64,000 bases of DNA from Candidatus Sumerlaeota bacterium (GTDB taxonomy: Bacteria; Sumerlaeota; Sumerlaeia; Sumerlaeales; Sumerlaeaceae), in the NCBI GenBank assembly GCA_026398535.1, contig JAPLSQ010000121.1:1-64000 (forward strand), read 5' to 3'. Positions 16,333 through 24,787 of the stretch are shown one piece after another (the first letter of the stretch is position 1; every line of letters starts with the position of its first letter). The notes under the pieces were generated by a model. It saw only the letters and a program-made list of their open reading frames with translations. It made no database searches and was not told the DNA's origin. Made by a program: the position numbers and the translations under genes.

Positions 16333-18507
16333 ATGTTGTCCGAAAGCCGCCGACTGATCCTGGCGGCATTCGCAATGGGTTTTTCCGCTGTGATCGTTCA
16401 GCTTGTGCTCATGCGCGAATTGCTGTGCGCCTTTTCCGGCAACGAAATCATGCTGGGCATCGCGCTTGGCGGATGGCTGTTGACAACCGGCATCGGATCG
16501 CTGCTGGGGCGGAGCGCCAACCGCTTGAGAAAGCCGGCTATATTTCTGGTTGCGGGATTCGCGCTGCTTGCCGCACTTCCCATAGCACAGGTTTTTACAC
16601 TCAGAGTCGTGCGCGACATTGTCTTCACCAGGGGCGCCGCGGTTGGCGTTGGCGAGACTGTTCTCGCCACCCTTGCCATCCTGCTGCCCTACTGCATCGT
16701 ATCAGGCTGCATGCTCACCCTGACATGCGAGGCGCTCGCAAGATACGAAAGCCGGCGCGCGATAGGCCGCGTCTATTTCGCCGACAGTATGGGCAGCATC
16801 GCGGGAGGAATCGTTTTCTGTTTCGTGCTCGCGGGACGCCTTGATCATTTCATGATACTCATGATCGCCTCCATGTTCATCCTGCTTGTGGGATGGATGC
16901 TTTGTTTTCCCTCCCCCGCGGATCAGTTGCCCAATCAAAATGACAAGCGTCCAATGGTTCCGGGCGCCATCCTGACCGCAATGGTTATGATCATGATTGT
17001 TGTGGCAGTGCTCACAGATCCCGACGCGATCACCACCCGCCTGCAATATCCCCGCCAGAACATCCTCTACCGCGGGAATTCACCCTATGGACGCCTTGTC
17101 GTCACGGAGACCGACGCCCAGTTGAATTTCATATTGAACGGCCAGCCGTACGTCTCGACCGGCAACATCGAGCAGGTTGAGGAAACAGCGCATTATGCCA
17201 TGATACAGGCTTCCACCCCCTGCAAAGTTCTTCTTGTGGGAGGGGGCATTTCAGGCACGGCAAAGGAAATCCTGAAATACGGCATCGACGAGATCACCTG
17301 TGTTGAACTTGATCCGCGGATACTCGATGTGGGACGCGGATTCCTTGGCGGCAATCTTGATGATCCGCGTATCAGGCTGGTGAGCAATGACGGCAGGTTA
17401 TTCATTAAAACAACTGACGGGAAGTACGATGTCGTCATTATTGACGCGCCCGAACCCGCTACCCTGCAGGCCAACCGGTTTTACACCGACAGCTTTTACC
17501 GTGAGGTGAAACGGATTCTTGCGCCAGGCGGAATTCTTTGCTTCGCGCTGGGTGATTACGCGAATTACATCAGCCGCGAGCAGGCGCGAATGCTCTCATC
17601 GGCCCGGCGCACGCTTGAAACGTGTTATCGCAACGTTCTGCTCATTCCCGGCGGCAGGATATTTCTCCTCGCGTCGGATGCTCCGTTGCACAGCGACATC
17701 GCGCGACGCCTTAAAGAACGTAAAATACCAGTTGTCCACGTCACGCACAGCTACCTTGATGCGATGCTCACTCCCGACAGAATCGCTGAAGTCCAGCGGG
17801 CTTCAAATGAATCAGCCGAGATAAACAAGGACTTCAGCCCCGCGCTTTATGATTATTATCTGCGCCGCTGGGTTAGCCAGTTTAAAACGCAATTTGGAAT
17901 GCTTGAGGGCATATTGGCCATCGCACTATTCACATACCTGTTCCTCATGCGCCCGGCGCCCTTTGCCGTCTTCGCAAGCGGTTTCGCGGCATCAGCGCTT
18001 GAGATCATCCTTCTGCTCGGATTCCAGGTGCTCTATGGCTGCCTTTATAACCAGATCGGTCTGGTCGTGACAATGTTCATGACCGGTCTGGCGGCTGGAT
18101 CGTATTACGCCAACAGAAGGTTGAGCGCAGGGAATCGAACACTGCTGGGAGCCATGATGTTTGTCATGGCGGGATTCTCACTGGCGCTCCCATTGATCTT
18201 TGTGGCATTGCATCGGTTTGGCGCCGCGCCCGAATCATTGCCCGCCGTGCGGATGACCATCAATGTATTGACGCTCATGCTGGGCGGCATTGCCGGAGTG
18301 ATCTTTCCGCTCGCAAGCCAGCTTCAAGGCGATGGCGCGGCGCATGTGTCCTCGCGACTGTATACCGCTGATTTTATCGGGGCAAGCCTTGGCGCGCTTC
18401 TCGTCAGCACACTGCTCATACCGCTCACAGGCATCACCGGCGCCTGCGCGCTCACCGCCCTGCTGAATCTCGCCGGCGGGACATTCGTAATATTCAGGAA
18501 AGGTTGA
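16333..18507 (+). CDS. Membrane-embedded spermidine synthase-like protein
   Basis: A 724-residue protein with a SpeE-like methyltransferase-fold domain (about 235-470) set between two membrane regions: about seven hydrophobic segments in 5-225 and about seven in 525-720. The SAM-binding loop reads VLLVGGGISGTAKEIL, where true spermidine synthases have Asp after GGG. The region IIDAPEPATLQANRFYTDSFY matches the fused-membrane SpeE family. These proteins are widely annotated as polyamine aminopropyltransferases, but their substrate is unproven, and the lost Asp argues against simple putrescine chemistry. It starts three bases after nadE and is followed by radical SAM and polyferredoxin genes. 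Confidence 0.8.
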   Translation: MLSESRRLILAAFAMGFSAVIVQLVLMRELLCAFSGNEIMLGIALGGWLLTTGIGSLLGRSANRLRKPAIFLVAGFALLAALPIAQVFTLRVVRDIVFTRGAAVGVGETVLATLAILLPYCIVSGCMLTLTCEALARYESRRAIGRVYFADSMGSIAGGIVFCFVLAGRLDHFMILMIASMFILLVGWMLCFPSPADQLPNQNDKRPMVPGAILTAMVMIMIVVAVLTDPDAITTRLQYPRQNILYRGNSPYGRLVVTETDAQLNFILNGQPYVSTGNIEQVEETAHYAMIQASTPCKVLLVGGGISGTAKEILKYGIDEITCVELDPRILDVGRGFLGGNLDDPRIRLVSNDGRLFIKTTDGKYDVVIIDAPEPATLQANRFYTDSFYREVKRILAPGGILCFALGDYANYISREQARMLSSARRTLETCYRNVLLIPGGRIFLLASDAPLHSDIARRLKERKIPVVHVTHSYLDAMLTPDRIAEVQRASNESAEINKDFSPALYDYYLRRWVSQFKTQFGMLEGILAIALFTYLFLMRPAPFAVFASGFAASALEIILLLGFQVLYGCLYNQIGLVVTMFMTGLAAGSYYANRRLSAGNRTLLGAMMFVMAGFSLALPLIFVALHRFGAAPESLPAVRMTINVLTLMLGGIAGVIFPLASQLQGDGAAHVSSRLYTADFIGASLGALLVSTLLIPLTGITGACALTALLNLAGGTFVIFRKG

Positions 18508-18525
18508 ATCCAAACCGCGCATTCA

Positions 18526-18684
18526 ATGGAACGGTTTGCGGAGCTTTCACTCGTCGTGCTGATCGCGATTGCCGGTCTTGTCGCCGCAATCCCGCTGGCG
18601 CGATTGCTTGCCATATTGGACATGGATACCCGGAAAGCAAAGCTTGCTATTATGCCATCCTCATGCAGTTCGGAACATAAATAA
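18526..18684 (+). CDS. Possible 52-residue single-span membrane peptide
   Basis: A short ORF in the gap between the SpeE-like and radical SAM genes, starting 18 bases after the former ends. It encodes one hydrophobic segment (about 6-31, LSLVVLIAIAGLVAAIPLAR) followed by a short basic, cysteine-containing tail ending SSCSSEHK. No homologue is recognised and there is no good ribosome site, so it may not be translated. Its position inside a same-strand gene run is the main argument in favour. Confidence 0.35.
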   Translation: MERFAELSLVVLIAIAGLVAAIPLARLLAILDMDTRKAKLAIMPSSCSSEHK

Positions 18685-18720
18685 TGTATACATCGAAACA
18701 CGATGACAGAGACGTAGTTC

Positions 18721-20073
18721 ATGGTTGATCCCACCGATAAGACGCGAGCATCCCCTTCGGCGGATGTGTTTGCGGGCACGCTCACACGCCGAAGCGCGTT
18801 GAAGTATGCGATTGCAGGTCTTGCGGGATTGGCTTGCACAGGCTCGTGCGGATGGCTGCTTTTGCGCCGTTCAGAAGCCGGCATCTTCGCGGAAACATCA
18901 GGCATCTTCAAAGGTGACGCGCCCAAGGATGAACTTTGGGAACAATGGAACAAAAGGGGCTGGGTCAGGGAAGCGCGGCATTATGTCAAGATCGGGCCGG
19001 CTGTGATGTGCAAGCTCTGTCCCAACCACTGCCGTTTGTCGCCCGGCGACCGCAGCCGTTGCCGCAACAAAATCAATCGTGGCGGAACATTGCAGACATT
19101 GGCCTATGCCAATCCATGCGCGTTTCATGTTGATCCCGTCGAGAAGAAGCCATTGTTCCACTTTCATCCCGGAACGCGGACTTTCTCGCTCGCAACCGCA
19201 GGTTGTGTGCTGCGATGCCTGAATTGTCAAAACTGGGACATTTCACAAAAAAAGCCCGAGGAAACGAAGGACCCCTCCGGCCAGGAATACCGGTTGCGTC
19301 CTGATGCCCCGCAACCGGCAAGTCTCGATGACATCGCGCGGTTGAGCATGTTTCCCGAGGATGTTGCCGCCATGGCGCAAGCGCTGAAGTGCCCATCAAT
19401 ATCCTATACATACTCAGAGCCTGTCGCCTATTACGAATATGCATATGACACATGCAAACTGGCGCGGGATAACAAGCTTAAGAACATCCTCGTGACCAGC
19501 GGTTACATCGAGGAGGTAGCGTTGCGCGACATCGCGCAATATGTCGACGCGGCTCATGTCGATCTCAAGGGATTCGACGAACAGATTTACCAGCAGCTTA
19601 ACTCGGGAAGCCTGCAACCTGTCCTGAATACCCTGAAAACACTCAAGTCAGTGGGTGTGTGGTTCGAAATCATCAATCTGATCGTGCCCACCTATACCGA
19701 CAAGGAAGACGTGATCCAGAGAATGTGCGGCTGGCTGACGGAAAATATCGGCGCCGATGTTCCTCTCCACTTCTCGCGGTTCTCGCCTGCGCACAAGCTC
19801 ACTCAACTGCCTCCAACCCCCGTTGAAAAACTCCTCAAGGCGCGCTCCATCGCGCAGGCCGCGGGGCTGCGTTATGTCTATATTGGAAATGTCCGCGGTG
19901 TGGAGGGCGCCGAGACAACCTTCTGCCCCAATTGCAAAAAGGCCGTCGTCGTGCGGGACATGTTCGCCGTGACCGCGATAAACATCGAAAACAGCAGGTG
20001 CGCATTCTGCAAGACTCTGATTGCCGGGGTGTGGAGCGATGGGAACATGCCGGCAGCGGCCGGCCCCGCATGA
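18721..20073 (+). CDS. AmrS-like radical SAM protein with Tat-like N-terminus
   Basis: A 450-residue radical SAM enzyme of the AmmeMemoRadiSam / pyruvate-formate-lyase-activating type. The cluster motif is C162-x3-C166-x2-C169 in AGCVLRCLNCQNW. Before it lies the family's extra cysteine region (C97, C100, C104, C114 in CKLCPNHC...C), and after it a C-terminal zinc-ribbon-like part (CPNC...CAFC). Residues 22-27 read TRRSAL and are followed by a hydrophobic, alanine/glycine-rich stretch, which resembles a twin-arginine signal or a membrane anchor. AMMECR1 and MEMO partners are not nearby. The gene precedes a membrane polyferredoxin that may supply electrons. The substrate is unknown. Confidence 0.85.
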   Translation: MVDPTDKTRASPSADVFAGTLTRRSALKYAIAGLAGLACTGSCGWLLLRRSEAGIFAETSGIFKGDAPKDELWEQWNKRGWVREARHYVKIGPAVMCKLCPNHCRLSPGDRSRCRNKINRGGTLQTLAYANPCAFHVDPVEKKPLFHFHPGTRTFSLATAGCVLRCLNCQNWDISQKKPEETKDPSGQEYRLRPDAPQPASLDDIARLSMFPEDVAAMAQALKCPSISYTYSEPVAYYEYAYDTCKLARDNKLKNILVTSGYIEEVALRDIAQYVDAAHVDLKGFDEQIYQQLNSGSLQPVLNTLKTLKSVGVWFEIINLIVPTYTDKEDVIQRMCGWLTENIGADVPLHFSRFSPAHKLTQLPPTPVEKLLKARSIAQAAGLRYVYIGNVRGVEGAETTFCPNCKKAVVVRDMFAVTAINIENSRCAFCKTLIAGVWSDGNMPAAAGPA

Positions 20074-20127
20074 TTTCATCGCTTGCCAGCCAGCTTTCCA
20101 TGCGTTTGATTGCGCCATGTTTTTGAC

Positions 20128-21837
20128 ATGACCAGCAACGATGCTCAAACTTCCCGCGATTCCTCGCCCGTCATTTCAAAACGGCGGCCGCGATTCTGGC
20201 GCGCGCGCAATATTCGCCGCATCACGCAATCCGTGTTTCTGCTGTTTTTCATCTATTTGATATGGGGCGGGTGCGGCACACCACAGATTTCAGGCGGATG
20301 GGAACTTGCGGCCATGCCCGGACCGCAAATCCTTTTTCTTGCCGATCCGCTTGCATGGTTTTCCGCGGCAATCTCATCAAGATCAATCCTCGTTCATTTG
20401 CCCATCCTGTCGGGCATCTTTATCATCCTCACGCTGATCTTAGGGAGGGTGTTCTGCGGCTGGGTCTGCCCCTTGGGCACGATCATCGATATGACGGGAC
20501 GTTATCTGCGGCCCACGCGGCTTGAACTTCGCGATGCCCGCGCGCGCCGCGAACAGCGCGCCAAACACATGACCGCGCCATTATTCTCCTCCCATGTGAA
20601 ATATTACCTGCTCGTTTTCCTGTTGACGCTTGCGGCTCTTGGCGCCAACCTTGCCGGGTGGTTTGATCCACTCGCCATCCTGATGCGCGCAACAGCCTTT
20701 GCGATCACGCCTTCAGCCGACTGGGCCATCCAGCAAACTCTCGGGCATGTCTCGGGAGAGTCCGCGCTCGGAGCCGCCTTTGCCCCCACATACCACTGGT
20801 TGCGGGCGCATATCATGAATCCCGTGGCGCAGGCATACGGGCAATCTTTTCTTCATCTGGGAATTCTCGCGTTGATTCTTGCGCTGAGCCGCCTGCGCAG
20901 GCGTTATTGGTGCAACGTGTTGTGCCCCCTCGGCGCATTCTATGGCTTGTTATCGCGCTTCGCATTATGTAAAAGGCGCGTGCGAACGTCACAATGCGCC
21001 GAGTGCGCCGTGTGCGGGCATATCTGTCGGATGGAAGCCGTGCAACCGGGTCAGGCATTCATAGCTGATCCCGGCGAATGCCTGCGCTGCATGGAGTGCG
21101 GCGACGCCTGCCCGCGCGGCGGCATCGATATGACTGCCCGCGCTATTCAGGAGGACGCTCAACATGCCCGCGCGCCATACAGCATTACGAGGCGTGGCAT
21201 GCTCGGAGCCGTTGGGGCAAGCATCACAACACTGCCTTTGCTGCGCATGAAGGGATTGGGTCAGGCTGACGGATCAGAGGAATCATTGCCATTCAAGGCA
21301 AGCGAGTTCCTGTTGCGCCCGCCCGGCGCCGCCCGCGAGGGCCTCTTCCTGCGCCTGTGCCTGCGTTGCGGAACATGTTTCAAGGTCTGCCCGCAAAACG
21401 CATTACAACCGGCCTTGCTTCAATCGGGTCTTGAGGGACTGTGGTCACCCGTCGTTGTTCCGCGCATCGGTTATTGCGAACCATCCTGCACGCTTTGCAC
21501 ACAAAACTGTCCCTCACACGCGCTACAGGCGCTCGAAAAAGACGGGAAACGCATACGCGGCCGCCTGGGCACGGCATGGGTTGACCGCAACCGTTGTCTG
21601 TCATGGTCGGCCGATCAGGAATGCGGCGTATGTGAGGAAATGTGTCCCGTGTCGCCAAAAGCAATCGAAATGCGCAATACAAATGGCAATGCCGGCCGCG
21701 TCGGGAAAATGATATCCGCGCCCCATATCGCCGCAGACCGCTGCATTGGATGCGGCATTTGCGAAAACAAATGCCCCGTTGACGGCGCGGCCGCCATTCG
21801 CGTCACACGAATCGGCGAAAGCCGCCACGCCGCTTGA
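20128..21837 (+). CDS. NapH-NapG-like membrane polyferredoxin
   Basis: A 569-residue protein. The N-terminal half is NapH/CcoG-like: several transmembrane helices with two CxxxCP motifs (FCGWVCPLG and WCNVLCPLG) and a ferredoxin-type region with CAECAVCGHIC and CLRCMECGDACP. At 354-360 comes TRRGMLG with a following apolar stretch, a twin-arginine-like signal inside the chain. The rest resembles NapG: several further 4Fe-4S clusters (CLRCGTCFKVCP, CTLCTQNCP, CGVCEEMCP, CIGCGICENKCP). It looks like a NapH-NapG fusion that moves electrons across or along the membrane. The ATG at 20128 was preferred to the TTG at 20110. The neighbour upstream is the radical SAM gene. Confidence 0.82.
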   Translation: MTSNDAQTSRDSSPVISKRRPRFWRARNIRRITQSVFLLFFIYLIWGGCGTPQISGGWELAAMPGPQILFLADPLAWFSAAISSRSILVHLPILSGIFIILTLILGRVFCGWVCPLGTIIDMTGRYLRPTRLELRDARARREQRAKHMTAPLFSSHVKYYLLVFLLTLAALGANLAGWFDPLAILMRATAFAITPSADWAIQQTLGHVSGESALGAAFAPTYHWLRAHIMNPVAQAYGQSFLHLGILALILALSRLRRRYWCNVLCPLGAFYGLLSRFALCKRRVRTSQCAECAVCGHICRMEAVQPGQAFIADPGECLRCMECGDACPRGGIDMTARAIQEDAQHARAPYSITRRGMLGAVGASITTLPLLRMKGLGQADGSEESLPFKASEFLLRPPGAAREGLFLRLCLRCGTCFKVCPQNALQPALLQSGLEGLWSPVVVPRIGYCEPSCTLCTQNCPSHALQALEKDGKRIRGRLGTAWVDRNRCLSWSADQECGVCEEMCPVSPKAIEMRNTNGNAGRVGKMISAPHIAADRCIGCGICENKCPVDGAAAIRVTRIGESRHAA

Positions 21838-21885
21838 TTGTCAAACCAGGCATGATAGCATAAACATCGAATGCGTCCCGCCGCA

Positions 21886-24138
21886 TCACGGCCGCTGGCG
21901 CAAAGTCCCCGCCTGCTGAATGACGCGCCAGATGCGTTCGGGCGTGGCGGGAGTGCGGGTGATCGGAATGCCCAGCGCGTCACTTATGGCTCCCACCATG
22001 GCGGGCGTTGTCCCGATGAGCGGCGGTTCGCCCACGCCATGCGCTCCATATGGACCGCTGGCATCGTTGCCCTCGTAGATCACGACTTCGATCTGCGGCA
22101 GGTCGCGGATCGTGGGAATGATGTAATCAGTGAAGCCGGTGTTAAGCAGTTTGCCGTGGTCGCTGAAGATGACCTCCTCCATGACCGCCATGCCGATGCC
22201 CTGCGCCACGCCGCCCTGAATCTGTCCCTCAATCTGCTGGGGATTGATAGCCTTGCCGACATCATGGCACGCGATGTAGCGCTCAACGCTCACTTCGCCT
22301 GTTTCCGTGTCAACAAGCACCTGCGCGATGTGCGCCCCAAAAAGATAGGTGATGAACGCGAGTTGTGAAAGACCGGTTTCATGGTTTTCCGGCTGAGTGG
22401 GCGGCTTGAATATTCCCGTGGCTTCGAGCTTGTGGCCGCGACGCAGCCCCAAGGCAAAAACCTCGCCGACACTCATTTTCTGTGAACGGTCATTTTTGTT
22501 ATACAGAATCCCGTCCTCGATGACGACCTCAAACGGATGAACGCCGAAATACGCGCCCGCGATGTCAAACAGTTGCTCGCGTAATTCAGCGCACGCCATC
22601 TTGACAGCTGTGCCGGTGAAATACGTCTGGCGTGTCGCTGATGATGAGCCGCTTTCCGGCGTGAGCAGGGTGTCGGCAACTGTCACACGCACACATCCGA
22701 TAGGCATGCCCATTTCCTCCGCGGCGATCTGGGCAATGATATTGATCACCCCTTGGCCGCACTCGACGGCCCCGCTGTACACTTCCAGCCCGGCCTGACT
22801 GTTGAAACAGACACGAGCGCGCGAAGTATCCGGGAAATTGTCGCCATAGCCCAATCCGAAACAGATGGCGCTCACGCCATAACCACGGCGCAGATGCGCC
22901 GCCTGGGTCTCATAATTCCGCAAACGCCATGCTGAAAGCGATTCTCGGATTCCGGATTCCGGATTCAGAACCGAATGATCAATGCGCGCAAAGCGCGCAA
23001 GCGCCGCATGAAGACAATCAATCGGTGTGGCGTTGGGAATAACCTGCCTCGTCGTGACGCACTCCCCGCTGCGTATTAGATTTTTCAGGCGTAGCTCGAC
23101 GCGGTCCATGCCAAGTTTTCCGGCAAGCTGGTCAATGATTCCCTCGTAAGCGATGGCCATCTGCGCCGCGCCAAAGCCCCGCATTGCGCCCGTGGGATTA
23201 TTGTTTGTGTGAACACCGTAAACATCAACTTCCACATTTGGCACACGATAGGGACCGGTTGCGTGCGAACTCTTGGCTCCAAGCGTGTAACGACAGCGGA
23301 TAGCATGGCGTTTGTGGCGCGCGCTCATTGACTCCGCGCGTGAATAATGCATGTATATCCCGCGGCCTGGATTTTTCAGCGCGCACATGCCGAGACAGAT
23401 TTGAATCGAGATGTCCTCACGTCCGCCAAATGCGCCCCCCGTGGCGGGTTGTATGATGCGCACCCTCTCGACAGGCACACCGAGCGCCAGCGCGATCAGC
23501 CGGCGTTCCTCGTGAACCCACTGCCCGCTGGCCCGTATTGTCAGCAATTTCCCGTCGTATTCCGCGCACCCCGCTTCAAGATCCAGAAAAGCATGATCCA
23601 CGGTTTGGGTGTTGAAGGTCTCCTGAACAACAACATCGCATTCATTGCGCAGGGCGCCCTTGGCATCCCCTTTGCGAATCCGTTTTTCAACCATGACATT
23701 GCCCTTGGGATGAATATGCCGCGCGCCGTCAGCCAGGGCTTCGTCAATTGTGGTGATGGGCTTATGAGGGCGATAGTTGACGCGGATAAGCTTGAGCGCC
23801 TCCTCCGCAATGTGTTCATTCTCAGCCAGAACGATGGCCACGGCGTCGCCCATGTAGCGAACCCGGGTTTCGGCCAGCACCGTCTGATCGCGGATGATCA
23901 AACCATGACGGTTCGTGCCCTCCATATCCCGCGCGGTATACACCCCGACCACGCCCTCCTGCGACTCAGCCTCAGCCGTGTCAATGCCCAATATGTCCGC
24001 GGACGCATGCTCACTGCGCAACATCCGTGCAAACAGCATCCCCGGCTCATAAAAATCACCCCCAAATTTCGTGTCGCCAGTAACTTTACCCTCTGCGTCA
24101 CAGCGCGGAATGGACTGGCCGATCAGCGGCATGATCAT
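21886..24138 (-). CDS. Molybdenum hydroxylase (xanthine dehydrogenase family) large subunit
   Basis: A 750-residue molybdopterin-binding subunit of the xanthine dehydrogenase / aldehyde oxidase / CO dehydrogenase family. Seen are the N-terminal a/b hammerhead domain (VTGDTKFGGDF...LFARMLRSEHASA), the cofactor-binding segments GGAFGGRED and MRGFGAAQ, ECGQGV, and the catalytic Glu at about 704 in HGVGEPPLIG. ATG at 24138 is chosen because AAAGGAG lies just before it; a second ATG two codons on (24132) is equally possible. These enzymes hydroxylate purines or aldehydes and normally work with [2Fe-2S] and FAD subunits. Neither is encoded next to it, so partners lie elsewhere or the gene is an orphan. 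Confidence 0.9.
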   Translation of the reverse strand: MIMPLIGQSIPRCDAEGKVTGDTKFGGDFYEPGMLFARMLRSEHASADILGIDTAEAESQEGVVGVYTARDMEGTNRHGLIIRDQTVLAETRVRYMGDAVAIVLAENEHIAEEALKLIRVNYRPHKPITTIDEALADGARHIHPKGNVMVEKRIRKGDAKGALRNECDVVVQETFNTQTVDHAFLDLEAGCAEYDGKLLTIRASGQWVHEERRLIALALGVPVERVRIIQPATGGAFGGREDISIQICLGMCALKNPGRGIYMHYSRAESMSARHKRHAIRCRYTLGAKSSHATGPYRVPNVEVDVYGVHTNNNPTGAMRGFGAAQMAIAYEGIIDQLAGKLGMDRVELRLKNLIRSGECVTTRQVIPNATPIDCLHAALARFARIDHSVLNPESGIRESLSAWRLRNYETQAAHLRRGYGVSAICFGLGYGDNFPDTSRARVCFNSQAGLEVYSGAVECGQGVINIIAQIAAEEMGMPIGCVRVTVADTLLTPESGSSSATRQTYFTGTAVKMACAELREQLFDIAGAYFGVHPFEVVIEDGILYNKNDRSQKMSVGEVFALGLRRGHKLEATGIFKPPTQPENHETGLSQLAFITYLFGAHIAQVLVDTETGEVSVERYIACHDVGKAINPQQIEGQIQGGVAQGIGMAVMEEVIFSDHGKLLNTGFTDYIIPTIRDLPQIEVVIYEGNDASGPYGAHGVGEPPLIGTTPAMVGAISDALGIPITRTPATPERIWRVIQQAGTLRQRP

Positions 24139-24303
24139 GGACTCCTTTGGATTCTGATGACATAAACCATTTCCACCAAACAGCAACAAAAGCAAGCGTT
24201 TTGCTGTGCCCTCTGTGATCGCGCTTGCATCTCCAGCATTCATTCGTATCATTCAATGTAGTATATGATATGGTAAAAAATCACATTCTCACGGGAGCGG
24301 GAC

Positions 24304-24786
24304 ATGGCAGACACTGAGGATATCAACGAGGAACAAGCAGAACCTGTGGCGCCTAAATTCAACTTCACCACCGCCGAGGAATATCTCTCCCCCGCCGAGG
24401 AAGCGGCTCAAAAAGAGGATTTTGACACGGCAACCGCCATACTGCGTGAGGCGGCGGCTTTATACCCAGGCAATGCCACGGTAAATTATGATCTTGGTGT
24501 GGCCATCTTCATGAAGCTCAAGGCGGATCTTGCCCATCTTGAAATCTGGGAGGATCTGGCCGGGCAGGAAGAACTGGCAGAGGAATGCTTCGACGCCTAC
24601 CAGGCGGCCATCGAGGCCGATCCAAAGATGACCGCCGCCTATAACAATCTCGGCCTGCTGCTGGCGTTGCGCGGACGCAAACGCAAGGCGCTGGAGGTGC
24701 TCGATCAGTCGCTCGAAATCAATCCTGACCAGCCGGACATCCGCGAAGAGGCCGGGCAAATCCGTCAACAGATCTCGGAGGAGTAA
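24304..24786 (+). CDS. TPR-repeat protein
   Basis: A 160-residue acidic protein with about three tetratricopeptide repeats (around 36-69, 84-115 and 119-150; for example AAYNNLGLLLALRGRKRKALEVLDQSLEINPD). No signal peptide or membrane segment is present, so it is likely a cytoplasmic scaffold. GGGAG precedes the ATG. Its stop codon is next to the unusual start of the following glycosyltransferase, whose ribosome site lies inside the end of this gene, so the two are probably coupled. Confidence 0.85.
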   Translation: MADTEDINEEQAEPVAPKFNFTTAEEYLSPAEEAAQKEDFDTATAILREAAALYPGNATVNYDLGVAIFMKLKADLAHLEIWEDLAGQEELAEECFDAYQAAIEADPKMTAAYNNLGLLLALRGRKRKALEVLDQSLEINPDQPDIREEAGQIRQQISEE

Positions 24787-24787
24787 T

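Noticed and set aside
23347-24165. 272-codon ORF on the + strand opposite the molybdenum hydroxylase
   Set aside because: The minus-strand gene has clear family motifs throughout this stretch; the + ORF shows none.
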